From Polytolypa hystricis UAMH7299 (taxonomy: Eukaryota; Ascomycota; Eurotiomycetes; Onygenales): 64,000 bases of DNA. The stretch covers positions 71,400 to 135,399 of the forward strand of contig PDNA01000049.1 in assembly GCA_002573605.1 (NCBI GenBank), written 5' to 3'. Position numbers and translations under genes: made by a program. Below, piece by piece: positions 35,118 through 46,762 of the stretch; the first letter of the stretch is position 1, and every line of letters starts with the position of its first letter. The notes beneath the pieces were generated by a model. The model saw only the letters and a list, made by a program, of their open reading frames with translations, was not told where the DNA came from and did no database searches.

Positions 35118-36144
35118 CTATGGAAGCGCATTTGGCAACCCTGAGTTCTCGTTATGCAGCATCTTAAACAGCGGATCCCACACGGTATATGCTCGCACCG
35201 TAGCATGTCCGTTCATTGGCTCTGGGAGCCCATATGCTAGCAGCTTATCCGCCGAGCCTTCTAGGATCTGTCCATTCAGAGTATCATCCTTGAGAAAGCG
35301 GTTGTAGCCCGCGACGATGGTTGATATTGGAGTCACACTAAAAAGGGGTTACGTCAGTCAGAGATCCTAGGGCAAGACTCCTACATAGTAGCTTGAAACG
35401 AAGATGTAGCAAAAAACCGAAAAAAACATACCAATCCGGCCGAACCGCATCCACCAACTCCTTTGGAATAATACTCGTCTGCACAATGCCCGGCAGCACC
35501 GCATTAACCGTAATATTCTCCTTAATCTTCAACACGGGGGCTACGCAGCGGACGAAATTCACCACCGCGGCCTTTGCGCCGCTATACTCCGGGTAACTCT
35601 GATGCGGGAATACCCCCGCAATGCTCGCCGTGCACACAATCTTCCCGCCGGGGACTTTATTATGTCGCATAAAGTGCACCGCCAACTGCGTCCCATACAC
35701 GACACCCTTGTAATCGATATCCGTGCACGATAGGTCCGGCGCCGGCGGGATATCAGATACCCGATTCCCCCTATGCGAGAGGATATATACGGAGCTGCGA
35801 TCAACGATACCCGCGTTCGCGCAGAGTGCGTCGATCCGGCCCCAGGTCTGCCAGACGTGCGCGAACATTGCGGATTGGCTGTCGTAGTCGGCAACATCGG
35901 CATAGAAGAAGCGCGCGTTGCCGCCGAGAGATTTTGCGAGGCTTTCACCTGCTTGGCGGTTCAGGTCGACACAGGCTACGATCCAGCCTTGGGCGTGGAG
36001 GTCTTTGGCTAGGGCTTCACCCATGCCGGACTAGAATTTCCCAAATCAGGCGAGAGGTCAGTGGAATGCGTAGTGGATATATAGGTTTGGATAGGAACTC
36101 ACAGCCGCCCCAGTTACGATCGCGACTCGCGATTCTATAACCAT
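35118..36144 (-). CDS. Short-chain dehydrogenase/reductase B (15-hydroxyprostaglandin dehydrogenase-like)
   Basis: This is an NAD-type SDR of the 15-PGDH-like group common in ascomycetes. Three exons, complement of 35118-35337, 35432-36030 and 36103-36144, give 286 residues. The first exon encodes only MVIESRVAIVTGAA; splicing completes the cofactor site TGAASGMGEALA. ACVDLNRQAG after beta-2 again points to NAD. DALCANAGI is the NAG motif, CTASIAGVF the catalytic serine, and YPEYSGAKAAVVNFVRC the Tyr-x-x-x-Lys. The C-terminal 80 residues (ILEGSADKLLAYGLPEPMNG) are longer than in minimal SDRs and typical of this fungal group. No substrate can be inferred. It is transcribed in the same direction as dehydrogenase A. 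Confidence 0.9.
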
Positions 36145-37106
36145 TTTCACGTAGCTTTGCCCGGTATAACGTGTAGAAGATTATTAGCCCCACAACGAGT
36201 TGCTATTGTTCTTCTTACTGAGTGGGCATCGTAGGGAAACTGTTCTATTCTCGCTGTTAGACATCATTGCTGCCTGATGCTGTGGTAAATATATAAATAC
36301 ACGGATCTAAGTCCAGCATTTATTGACGATCAACGGAAAATGATTCCCGGCGCAACATATGTTTCTATGTCAGCAGGTTGATGATCTTCAAGGGCTAGAC
36401 AATTCGCTAAGTAGCGAGATGCGTACCTGTTAAAAGTCCTTGGATAGTTGGACTTCATCATTGGGGAGCCGTTCTCTGTGGGTCTGTGGAGTGGGTAGCG
36501 CGTGTGGAGATGTATTATTATGGGTGCTAGAAATCCGGGGGAAGAACTCCGCTCGGTAGCCCGCCCCCCACATTGACGAGATAGTTTCTCACCATTATTG
36601 GCATCATTACCCCGCTGACTTGTGAGATTGGATTTGTGGAGCCGTATTTGAGTAATTTGGTCAGTTTTCCACGCGGATCGGCGGATATAGATCCCCCCTC
36701 CCACACAGCAAATACAACAATGATACCCAAAACCAAACCAAACAACGACAACAACAGCATGCACATATAAATAGGAACAATGAAGCAAATCACGAATAAA
36801 AGAAAGAGATAGATCATTCAATTAAGGTCCATACCTCAGCAAAGAAAAAGCAAAATGAAAACGCTAATTTAAAACCCGCTCTGCCTATACACCACGCCCC
36901 CCCTCCGTCCATTGACAACCAACCCGCATCTAAACAACATTTCCTAGGGGGAAAAAAAAGTCAATTGAAAAACCTCACAAAACCAACAAACGAACAACAT
37001 GCATGCCCATGTAAGGTACTTTCAATCAATGTAAATGCCCAAAAGAAAAGACACAAGAACATGTATATATCAAATCGCATCCCGCCGCTCTCCATCGGTT
37101 GATTAT
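36145..37106. other. Region between dehydrogenase B and SMC4
   Basis: A 962 bp gap. An open minus-strand frame of 163 codons (36330-36821) has a skewed, low-complexity composition and no recognisable motif, so I do not call it. The SMC4 3' UTR must lie near 37000-37106. Confidence 0.5.
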
Positions 37107-40100
37107 TTACCGTCTCTCAGCGATGTAATCTCTATTCTCTACCGTGACGCTCTTGGTCATGTGGTTGACTTTGTACACGCCGACAAGACGAGCAGCGAGT
37201 TCGAACTACATAGCCAAATGTCAGCAAGAAGAATCATAGAAATGGAGACGAAAATGAAAGGTCAGACAGATGGGAAAATGTACCATATTATTCCTCAATG
37301 AAATAACAATAAACTGTGCATTCTTCGTGCGTTCCTTGATATACGACGCAACAATCGAGACCTGTCGAAAAGCACAACGAGTCAGTTCAAAGTCCACCTC
37401 TATTCTACCCTTTCCAGCAGAGGATGGAAAACTCACATTTCTAAAATCTAAAGCCGCATCAATCTCATCCATGACATACAACGGCGTCGGCTTATAATGA
37501 TGCAGCGCAAAAACCAACGCTAAACTCGACAACGTCTTTTCACCACCAGACAAATTGCTGATATTCTTCCAGCTCTTCTTGGGTGGCATAACAGAGAATA
37601 AAATGCCCTCGGAGAAGGGGTCGAGGGAGTCGACGAGCTCGAGTTCCGCGTTGCCGCCCATCGTGATCATCTGATACATCTCCTTGAGACGCAGGGAGAT
37701 GATGCTGAAGCCCTCCATGAAGCCCGTAAGGCGTAGCGAGCGGAGTGTGTCGAGACGCGATTTGGCGCTGTCGCGCTGTGAGAGGGCTGTGGAGAGGTCT
37801 GCAGAGCGGGTTTCGTGCTCAGCGGCACGACGGCGGTACTCGCCAAGGACGGAGAGGTCGACGGCGGAGTGCTGTGTCTTTTCCTCAAGGGCGGCAATGA
37901 CCGCCTTGAGAGACTCCTTGTTCATGTCTGCGATCTCGTCTTCCGTGTACAGGGGAAGCTGGAGGGGCTCCTGCTCTTCACCCGAGTCGCTGACGTTCTG
38001 AAGTGATAGCTTTGCCAGTTTTTCCTGCCAATATCTTTCCCTCTTGAGGTTCTCAGCTAGGACTTTCTGGTTCTCCTCAAGTTTATTCTTCATTTCAATC
38101 TCAGCGGCGCGCGTTTCGTTGAGCTCTGCAGTCTTCTCGTCTAGTTCTGCTTTGAGGGCTGTGAGTTCTTCCTTCTTCGCTTCTACGGCCTATGATAATA
38201 AAGTCAGCAAATTGCCCTTGTTGTTTCTGAAATTGTTATACAAACCTCTTGAGCTTCCTCCACTCGCTGCTTCATCTCCGAGACATCACTATCCTGATTC
38301 TCAATGTCCTGGCTAAGCTTCTCCAAGTCATTCTTGACGTGCTCAATTTCCTCCCCGGCGTCCGCTCGAGATTTCTCATGCTTGATACGCAGCTTCTCGT
38401 TCTTGGATTTCGCAACCTCAGCGTTGGATACTTCCTCGGTGAGGAGATCAACCTGTTCCTTCAGACCGTCGACTCTGGCCTTTTGGCTTCTCAGCCTCAC
38501 ACCGCCAACTTCCATGATCTTGTCCTGCAGAGCTTGGATTTCCTCCTCGACCTCGGCCATTTCTGCACGGAAGTTCTCAATTGCCTTCTGTAGGGAATCA
38601 ACATGTTTCTCAAGCATGGCAGAGCGCGCCTCGTCACTCTTGGACGGCTTATGCTCAGCAGCTAGTTCCTTGACTCGTCGTTGTATATCTGCAAGGTTGC
38701 GCGTGGAGCTCTCGATTTCTAGCTGGATCTTTTGGATAGTGGTCTCGAGTTTTGGAATCTCCTCCTTCTTGGCCCTTAAGGAGGCTTCCAGCTCTCGTTG
38801 CTTCTCTTGGTAGGATTGGAATTTCCGTTCCATCTCATCACGATCGTATTCTAGCTTTGAAACCTGCTCTTTAGACACCTCTGCTACTGGCTTGGACGAC
38901 ATTCCGCCTCTTGCAACACGAGTGCCGCCACCAGTCATGGTACCAGACACGTCTATGAGCTGGCCGTCCAAGGTAACCACGCGCCATCGTCGAGCGCCAT
39001 AGGCAATACGGTTCGCGTGTTCGAGATTCCTCGCAACTAAGGTATTTTGAAGAACGCTGTAGAACGCCGGAGTGAACTTGGGATCTATCGGCTTGACAAG
39101 GTCAAATAGGCGAGGGACGCTGTCGGGTGTGAAAATTGTAGACATATCCTTACGGGGCAGGCGGTCCAGAAGGATAAAATTGGCGCGACCAAGGTTGTTC
39201 TTCCGCAGATAGTCGATACACTGCTGGCCAACCTCTACCGAGTCAACAACCAGATTTTCCAGTTGCGGACACGCTGTCGAAATGGCCACATCGTACTTCT
39301 CATCGATCGTGCCCAGATTTCCCAGCCTTCCATGGAAGCCTTCTATACGTCCAGATTCCTTCAGTCTCATCAACCCTGCGAGGACGCTGCCTTGGTTTTG
39401 CGTGCTGGCAAGGCTCGCTCTCGCCTCGTCTGCCTTTTGTCGGGCACTAGATAGTATTGTGCGAAGCTCGGGTTCTCTCTGCGCAAGTTTCTGGATGTCG
39501 CTATTGAGTTTCTTAACTTCATTCTCGAGCTCTGCTTTCTCTTCGCGTCGCGCTTCCAAATCATTGGCCTTGGTGTCTAGTGTCTCCTCGATGGAAGCAA
39601 TCTTTGCCTGTGCTTCTTCCATAGCCACAGCACCAGCATCCCTCTTCTCACGGAGGATGTCCAACTCGCTCTGCGCAACGGCAACGGCCGACTGCTTTTC
39701 GTTGATCTTCTCATTCCAAGGCTCCAAAGTTTTCTGCTTAGCAGTGATTTTATCAGAGAGGCCCTGCGTTTTGCCCTTCAATGACTCTCGAATCTCCAAA
39801 AGCTCTTTCTCTTCATGTTTCATCTCTTTTTCTAGGGCTGCAATCTCTGCGATTTTTCGCTCAATGTCATCGGAGTGCTTTTCAACCAGGCTGGAGCATT
39901 CGGAGGCAGACAGACGGCTGGAATTCATTGACTTTTCCAGCTTTTTGTGTTTGCCAACAAGGAACTTTCGCTTTTCTTCAAACTTGACAAACTCCCTGTC
40001 GTATTTTGCCATCTCTTTAGCCACTGCCTGGGCCTCTTTATCCATAGCCTCATACTCCTTTGAACCTCGTTTATAGGCACGTTGGAGTTGCTTAATGCCG

Positions 40101-41647
40101 TCTTCATTGCCCTGATGCTTCTCAAGCTCTAGATTCAGCAGCTCCTGCATTTGTAGAATGGCCTCCTCGGTAACGCGGGTATTATCCTGGCATCCGTGGA
40201 TGTAAATCTGGTACAGAGCGGACTGCTTCTCTGCAAGCTCATTCTCGTCCTTGATGTAAGCTAGCGCCTTATTCTTTTTGTCTTCCAGGCTGAGTTTTTC
40301 CTTTTCAACGTGTTGGACGCGGTTATTCTTCTCAACGCAGACCTCATTCATGGACTCAACCTCTGCGGCGGCTTCCTCAATTGGGGCTTTGTACTTGGAG
40401 GTTCCGATGATATCTTCAAGATATTCAAGAAGCCCGTCGTCATGGTCATTAGCAGCTTTTGCTTTCATCTGCGCAATGGACTCGACCTCTCCCTGCAAAA
40501 TCAGGAAACGCTTGTGATCGAGATCGATTCCTCGTTCTCGTAAAAATGTCGTAACGGTGGTATAAGTAGCCTCCTTGTTGTTCATATAGTACTTGTTTGT
40601 GTTGTTCTTGAAAGCCCTTCGAGAAACGATAAGCTGGGACCCGGGTATCACGTCATGGCCACCGTCTGGCCGATCCATAACTTCCTGGAAATGCACCTCG
40701 ACTTCGCAGAATGGTAGATCAGGGAAATTAACAGAGTTGTGAATCAGCGCGGATAGCTTGCCCTGTCGCATTTTGCTGGCTCGAAAACCAAAGACAAAGA
40801 GTAGGGAGTCGATAACATTCGACTTCCCAGAACCATTGGGCCCAACAACGGAGGAGAAAGAGGCATGGAAAGGACCGACAATCTGCCGACCAGCGTAACT
40901 TTTGAAATTCGTCAAAACTAAGTGGGTGATGACCATTCGCGGTTTCGGTGCAGAGGGCTCTTCTACAGCAGGTGCAGCAAGTGACCTTGACTTTACCAGT
41001 ATATCCATCGGCTTATCGAGTATCGTGGAATTGGGGTTTATTATATCGATAGTCGATTGCTCAGGCTCTGCTGGCTCCGCTGATTGCGACTGGGTGTTAT
41101 TCGCATTGTCTGTGATATCCGCCAACGGTGTGAGGCTCCTTCGCGAAGGTTGTGCTGGTGGTTCTGGAGAGGTTGATGGCGCTGGTGTCGGTAGAGACGA
41201 TGCTGAAGCTTCTGCTGAGCTGGACGTTCGGCTTCGTCGGTGGCCCGGGACGGCAGAGCTGAGCCGCTTCCTGGGAGCAGCAACTCGCGGAGTTGGCGAT
41301 TCAGGCTCTTCAGGAAGTATCGTATTCTCTTCCACTGATTGGTCTATTTCTGAATGGTCTGATGGCTCTATATCGTCGCCAGTGCGTGCCCGTCGAGCGC
41401 GCCTTGGAGCGGGGCGGGGGGTTTCCTCGATGTTCGTAGTTGTCCGCCTTCTCGAGGGGCGTCTTTGCGCAGGCGCGGGCCGCCTGGGGACCGGAGTATA
41501 TTCCTCCTCTACATCTTCGTCGTCGTCCTCGTCATGGCTCGAGAGAGTTGGAGTGACACGGCCGCGGGACATGTCGTCTTCGGAGCTCTCCTCAATCACA
41601 TAGCTTTTCCGAGCGGATGACCGTCGCGACGGCCTTGTCGATGCCAT
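37107..41647 (-). CDS. SMC4: Condensin subunit Smc4 (Cut3 homologue)
   Basis: Smc4 pairs with Smc2 in condensin and drives mitotic chromosome compaction with ATP. Exons, complement of 37107-37205, 37284-37361, 37437-38189 and 38246-41647, give 1443 residues, the normal size. The N-terminal 230 residues are a Ser/Pro/Arg-rich, probably phosphoregulated tail. Walker A is GPNGSGKSNVIDSLLFVFG near residue 268, and the Q-loop region reads ILQGEVESIAQMKAK. Long coiled coils flank a hinge at about residues 760-940 (GFHGRLGNLGTIDEKYD, GTMTGGGTRVARGGMS). The C-terminal head has the ABC signature NLSGGEKTLSSLALVFALH near residue 1349 and Walker B PLYVMDEIDAALDFRN. The final short exons supply SIVASYIKERTKNAQFIVIS and FELAARLVGVYKV. 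It is head-to-head with an ELYS-type nucleoporin. Confidence 0.97.
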
Positions 41648-42015
41648 TTCCGGAGATGTGTATATTCAAATATCGTATCGTTGTAAATAATGTCAGTAAG
41701 CGCGGGAGGATTGCATTTGGGCGGGGGGTGGAGTCGTATATCAGCCGGGGAGTCTGTTTGTTGTCTGCGGAGAGCTGATGTTTTGGTTCAACGCGGTGTG
41801 TTTACGTTTAACCCAAAACGGCTTAATCGCGGCACAACCGCTTACATAATGCGCATCACCTTTCAAGTTCCCGAATCAACATTTGCTGGATTCAAGTGGC
41901 CTTTGAGCTTTGGATCATTCGAGCTTCTGCGCAGTGGATTCTGATTGTTGCGGTTGCTATTTGTTGAAGTGCGCAGCGGTAAACTAAGACGATAGCTGGT
42001 CGCCGTTCCTCGAAA
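41648..42015. promoter_or_regulatory. Divergent SMC4/ELYS promoter
   Basis: The 368 bp between start codons serves both genes. GTGTTTACGTTTAACC near 41798-41813 resembles a forkhead-type GTAAACA-like site (here TGTTTAC), used by fungal mitotic regulators; this is inference from motif alone. Confidence 0.4.
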
Positions 42016-43034
42016 ATGGCACCATGGGAGGACTTTGACGCTACATTTGCCTTCAAGCGGGACCTATCCTACGATTCCAGACTGATTGAGCAGGTCGTCT
42101 CGAATCGGCGGGCGCTCGAGAACGTTCTCTTTGTCGACCGTCTGCTCAAGGCAATCAATATCAAGGCAGCGTCCAAAGTCTATCCGCCCAGATCGAACGG
42201 AACTCTACGCCAGCTATTCCAACAGATTGTCACTTCTAGCTCTCCGAACCACCACAAGCAGTCGCTGATATATTATATCCTGCGAGATTGCCGGAATGCT
42301 GGAGATGGAGACCCAAGTTTACAGTTTGCGCGGAAATATTGTCTGCCTGAAAAGTATCGGCTTTTCACCGAAGGGATCTGGCACTTGGATAAATTGGAGT
42401 TCAGGGTGCGTGGTATCTATCAATCCACAAGCTTTGAAGTAACGCTCGCTAACGAGGTATTGGATGATAGAAAGCTCTCGAATGCCTAACAGAACCCTCC
42501 CTCATCCCAACCTTCCCAGACGAGATTCTCTACGTTCTCTCAACCTTGCCAAAACCAGACTACAGCCTAGCAACGGCATACTACCTCACAGTCTCCCCGC
42601 CTCTCGCCTCACCCAAGACTCTACATGCCTATTTCGACGTCCTCTGCCAGACCCGGATAACCGAATCATTCTACTTCACCCGAAAGCAAGACGACAATCT
42701 CCGTCACGAGCTTCTCGAACGCCTAATCGTTTTTGTCCACTCAACAAAGGCTGGAGAGCTGAAAGCTAACCGCGCGATGGATCTTATCAATTTGCCGCTA
42801 AGCGAAGTGGAGGAGCAGTGGTTTGAGGAGTGCCTACTGCGCGGCAAAGCGAAGCATCTGCAAGGTGCCATGGACACGGTTATGATGCGGCGCATTGCGA
42901 CGGGACGACTCGAGAATTTGGGCCATGATCTCGAAGCCTTGGATGGGAGGAGGATTGATGGGTTGAACTGGAATGACCTGAAGAATAATCTGCAACCCGG
43001 CGCTTCTCTTATTGGTGGACCGGATGCTGTTTGA
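42016..43034 (+). CDS. elyS: ELYS/Mel-28-like nuclear pore protein
   Basis: Fungal ELYS proteins consist of the conserved ELYS domain only and associate with the Nup84 (Nup107-160) complex at nuclear pores. Two exons, 42016-42405 and 42471-43034, give 317 residues, about the length of the short fungal homologues. Recognisable sequence: LENVLFVDRLLKAINI, SLIYYILRDCRNAGDGDPSL, FARKYCLPEKYRLFTEGIWH, KALECLTEPSLIPTFPDEIL, and the C-terminal LPLSEVEEQWFEECLLRGKA. This is an all-helical, alpha-solenoid-like sequence with no DNA-binding AT-hook, unlike animal ELYS. Last residues: LQPGASLIGGPDAV. Confidence 0.87.
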
Positions 43035-43625
43035 GAATATGGGTTATGATTGCGGTGTTCCATTTCCGGCATCAGAGCGATTGGCGCATTGGAGGGGTCT
43101 GGCGTTGTGTGATTTATCGGTGGGACTATGCTATATTTTGCGGGAAAAAATGGGATTCCTATTCTTTGATGCAAAAGATAACTACGAAGGTTTTACGCAG
43201 AGTTCCTGATGTGTGCTGTCAAGGGGTTAGTCCACCGTCTCTCGGGTAGAAGGGAAACACCACAACCCCGACGACGCTATCTTCACCCAAGTATGTTGAA
43301 TAGGATTCAGGACGCGACGTAGTTTGGCGCCATTGCGCTGGCATATGTATCGCATATCTCCTGAAATAGCATAAGCTGCAACTACGAATGAGAAGCCCTG
43401 CACAATAGACACGGCTTTGCTTGTGATCTTGCATAATAGCGCATTCTTTAAGGAGGACGTTAGCGCATAAAATGTATAGATCGAGTTGAGGATTACCTGG
43501 TAGCTTTGAAGTCTCTATTCTCATTACGATACCCATTTACAAAGACAAATATTCCGTCATGGCCATAGAATTCGAGCATCATACATGTTGACTGAACGAG
43601 AACGAAGTTAGATGCAGCCGATCAA
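43035..43625. other. Region between the ELYS-type gene and the inverted-repeat element
   Basis: It contains the 3' UTR of the ELYS-type gene, then about 400 bp with short frames on both strands and no recognisable protein. Confidence 0.5.
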
Positions 43626-43688
43626 TACTAACGTATTTCACCACGAACTTGATCACACCACGAACTTGATCAGCCACCCATGTGATAT
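43626..43688 (+). repeat. Left terminal inverted repeat
   Basis: Begins TACTAACGTATTTCACC and ends GCCACCCATGTGATAT. Inside it a 15 nt motif, CCACGAACTTGATCA, occurs twice in tandem, 17 nt apart. Confidence 0.95.
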
Positions 43689-43919
43689 TAAACTCTAATA
43701 ACCCCTGGCTTGCTTGGCTTCACCAAATATATAATATATATATATATGACTACTAGTCCTAGACACCAACATAGAGGTGCAAGCCTTGTCTAGGTGTCAT
43801 ATACAGGCTCTGTATGACTGGAGTAAATGAAATCATACTTATCTAGCCCCCCCTGCCCTGGAAAGAAGAAAAGACAAGAGAAAAAGAGATTGTACATACC
43901 AGAAACTAGTCAATAACAA

Positions 43920-44260
43920 TTGCAAAAGATAGTGTTGAATCATCTGTTATTAAGGCCCTTGGATGCCTATTCCCACCCTCATTATCTGAGTCAATAACTT
44001 CAATCATCTCCACTGCACTCTCACTGTCTTGTATAGAGCAATGGCTGGCATGATCATACTATTTGCAGTTACCACATGCTCTGCCAAAGTGGCCTGATAG
44101 CCAGTGATACTCTGGGAACAGACAAAGACCTGGACCACTGTAGCAAGCAATGCAGGCCTGCACCTCCAGCCATCCCTGAGATTGGATGAGAATAGCATTT
44201 ATATACAAAGGCCAGTGGCTTAAAATCTGATACTCATTCATAGCACTGTGTACAAACAAA
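43920..44260 (-). pseudogene. Decayed Cys-rich reading frame (DUF3716-like) inside the element
   Basis: On the minus strand the frame reads SHWPLYINAILIQSQGWLEV, QACIACYSGPGLCLFPEYHW, LSGHFGRACGNCK, then a TAG stop, then YDHASHCSIQDSESAVEMIE and VIDSDNEGGNRHPRALITDD. The spacing CxxC...C...GxACGNC...C resembles the fungal DUF3716 family, whose function is unknown. The stop lies where such proteins usually have Trp (TGG to TAG, i.e. C to T in a CpA context on the plus strand), the expected RIP change. The frame stays open and protein-like on both sides of the stop, so decay is probably recent. The family assignment is from pattern memory and is uncertain. Confidence 0.5.
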
Positions 44261-46392
44261 ATATCCTGCCCTGGAAGGGCCAGAACTGCCCTAGCCTGTG
44301 GACTATGAGCAAAGGAATTAAGCTGTTAACCAGCCATGAAAAGAGTATAATAAGGCCCTTGAGAGCCAGTGAGATCAAGAAACATGAGAGATCTATTATA
44401 CAAATAATAGTTAGTTTCATATCTTACTAGTAAATCAACTTACCTGAGCTTTGTATATTGTATGTATATAGTAGATGTAATAGTGTATTAAGAAAGAGAA
44501 GAAAAAGAGAAGGAAAAGAAGAAGAAAAGAAAAAGAGAAAAAGATTGTAAGATTTTAAATACAGTAAGTCATGTTATTTACTGCAGTCACCTGGCAACTA
44601 TATACAAGAACACTCTGTACAGAGCTAATTATAGTATGAGTATATACAAGCAGTATACTCAAGAACCCTGTATATACTACAGTATTTAAAAGCTTGATTT
44701 CTATATACAGAATTATTTATATTAATCACTAAATTTTCTTTATTTCTTTGTACAAAGTTCTCAGCAGTTACCTGTATAAAATCTCCAGTATTCCTTTATA
44801 TAAAGTTCCTACCAGCTATCTGTATAGAATTCTTATTATTTCTTTGCTCCTGTATATTTTCTTTATCTATTTATACATACTGAGCTGTACTTCTATAAGA
44901 AATATATATATTTTTTCTTTTTCTTCACTGTAACTGTTTTTTATTTGCAGATCTAAGCTCTATATTCTCTTATATAAAAAGAATATTTTTAACTAGAACT
45001 TTCTTATAGTTAAGAAAGAGCTTATCCAGAAATTAATTAATTAGACTTGAAAGAGACTCTGTACAATATTGTATTTGATTTTGAAATTATATTGCTTATC
45101 TTTGTACCTTTACAATATTTTTAAATGTTTTTATTCAGAAGCTTTCAGAGCTGTGTGAAGTAGTAGATAGAGAAAAAGTAGAGAATTGAAGTCTTAATAA
45201 AACTGTCTGAGAATTGTACAGAACCAGCTCAGTAGCTTTGAATTTATTCTGTATAATTTGCTCTGTAAAGGTCTTAAAATAAGTATCTTTATATAAAGCC
45301 AGGAAATCCAGTTTATCTATATAATTGATTCTATATTGTATTTGACTCTTAACCTTCTATCTGTACAAATGCTTTAGAGGACTGAAACAGCTCATATCTA
45401 AAAGCTGTAAAATATAAGAGAAATGAGAAGGCATGTATAAAAGAATAATTTAATTCTTTATACAATAGATATCAAATTCTGGAGTAGTATAACTTCTATA
45501 ACTGTCTATAATAAATAGTCAATATTGTTCCTTTATACAGGACTGAGTTTGCCTGTTAAAAACCTTCTTAATTTAAAACAGTTCAAGTTTGTTGTTGATT
45601 TATCTATTTTGACTATTTTTCACAATTCAGATAGATAACAGGTCAATCTAGTCCTTATATAATAAAGTTATCTTTCTCTTAAGTATAATCATAGGATCTA
45701 GAGCTTATTCTATAGTATTGATTCTATTTACTGCAGTTACCTATTCTCTACTTCCAGGCTGTAATAATCTTGGATAATCTCTTTACTCAGAGCTGGTTAT
45801 AATTATATAGATTGCAATTATTTCTATTACAAATCCAGTCTTATCTATATTGTATATATTGTCCAGTAGAATACTGTATTCTTCAATAATATCTTGTACA
45901 AGTTAGAACTACTATTATATAACTGTTGAGCTTTTACAAAGAGTATATTTATAGTTGAATTTTTATATAATTTTAGAATTGATTTTCTCATGCTATTTAA
46001 TAAAACATGTCATTCAATTGAGTTTAATAGATTCAGAGTTTTCATCTCTTCATTTCTCAAGAAGGAGATTTGCTATGCTTTATACAGTAGAAGATTGGAA
46101 AGAAAAGCTGCATCTGTTAATAGAGATGATCCACTGCACAAGAGCAGCTTTTTCAGAAGGTAGTAGCTTATACTTCTTAATATTTACTGCAGTCTTGTTT
46201 GTACAGTCCAGTATATAATTATTTAAACTTGAATAAGGAACATTGTACAGTCTGGCAGTGTTTTGCTGGCTTAGTTTCTGATTTTGAACAGCTGAAGCAG
46301 CTAAAATAAGGTGATTTGCACTTATAATTGCTGAATATATGAATATATAAAGGTTAAAGCTGTATTATTTTGATTGGTGCTTAAACTATACT

Positions 46393-46455
46393 ATATCACA
46401 TGGGTGGCTGATCAAGTTCGTGGTGTGATCAAGTTTGTGGTGAAATACGTTAGTA
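46393..46455 (-). repeat. Right terminal inverted repeat
   Basis: Reverse complement of the left repeat with a single difference: one GAACTTG is CAAACTTG-like here (C to T on the plus strand in TTCGTGG, now TTTGTGG), a deamination-type transition. Confidence 0.95.
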
Positions 46456-46762
46456 GTCGCGGTGCTTGCTTAGTCATCCATACTGATTTTCTGACCTCAG
46501 ACGTCGAGAAGACTTCAAAACTACAATATTTGACCATTTGATACTGTATGTATAACTATTCTCAAAAAAGCAATATTTAGTATTTTGTGACATTGCTGTT
46601 AAGCGCGAATTTGTGAGCATTTTGCTGACATTTGTTCGAGGCTCAAGGTTCCATTTTCCGCCAGCCAGTCTATACCCAAATTCCATCCCGTTTCGAAGCC
46701 AGACAGACAGGGAAGTGGCATATCGAACGGTACTGGCAGTACACGCTGCTGGCCCCTAGACC
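46456..46762. promoter_or_regulatory. Upstream region of the NUP42-like gene
   Basis: A 307 bp stretch between the element's right end and the next start codon. The element therefore ends very near this gene's promoter. No specific site was recognised. Confidence 0.5.

Larger units (their letters stand above)
43626..46455. mobile_element. AT-rich, mutation-decayed transposable element with 63 bp terminal inverted repeats
   Basis: The ends 43626-43688 and 46393-46455 are inverted copies differing at one position. Each begins with TA at its outer edge, which fits a TA target-site duplication as in Tc1/mariner-Pogo/Fot1 elements; because the TA is symmetric it could also belong to the repeat itself. 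The 2.7 kb interior is strikingly AT-rich compared with the flanks and dense in TpA, as expected after repeat-induced point mutation (CpA to TpA). No intact ORF survives. Near the left end the minus strand still shows a Cys-rich coding relic (about 43920-44260). No transposase motif could be recognised, so superfamily assignment is tentative. It lies between two housekeeping genes and disrupts neither. Confidence 0.85.

Noticed and set aside
36330..36821. 163-codon minus-strand open frame
   Set aside because: Composition is low-complexity, no family motif is visible, and it lies in the SMC4/SDR spacer; open by chance.
39282..40076. 264-codon plus-strand frame
   Set aside because: It is antisense to the coiled-coil and hinge part of SMC4.
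10221..41647. Replication/repair gene cluster (PRI1, EXO1, SLD2, SMC4)
   Set aside because: The genes are far apart, interrupted by unrelated genes and on different strands; more likely chance than a functional cluster.
44004..46218. Short open frames within the AT-rich element as genes
   Set aside because: They are broken, AT-biased and lie in the mutated body of the element; only the Cys-rich relic has a protein-like pattern.
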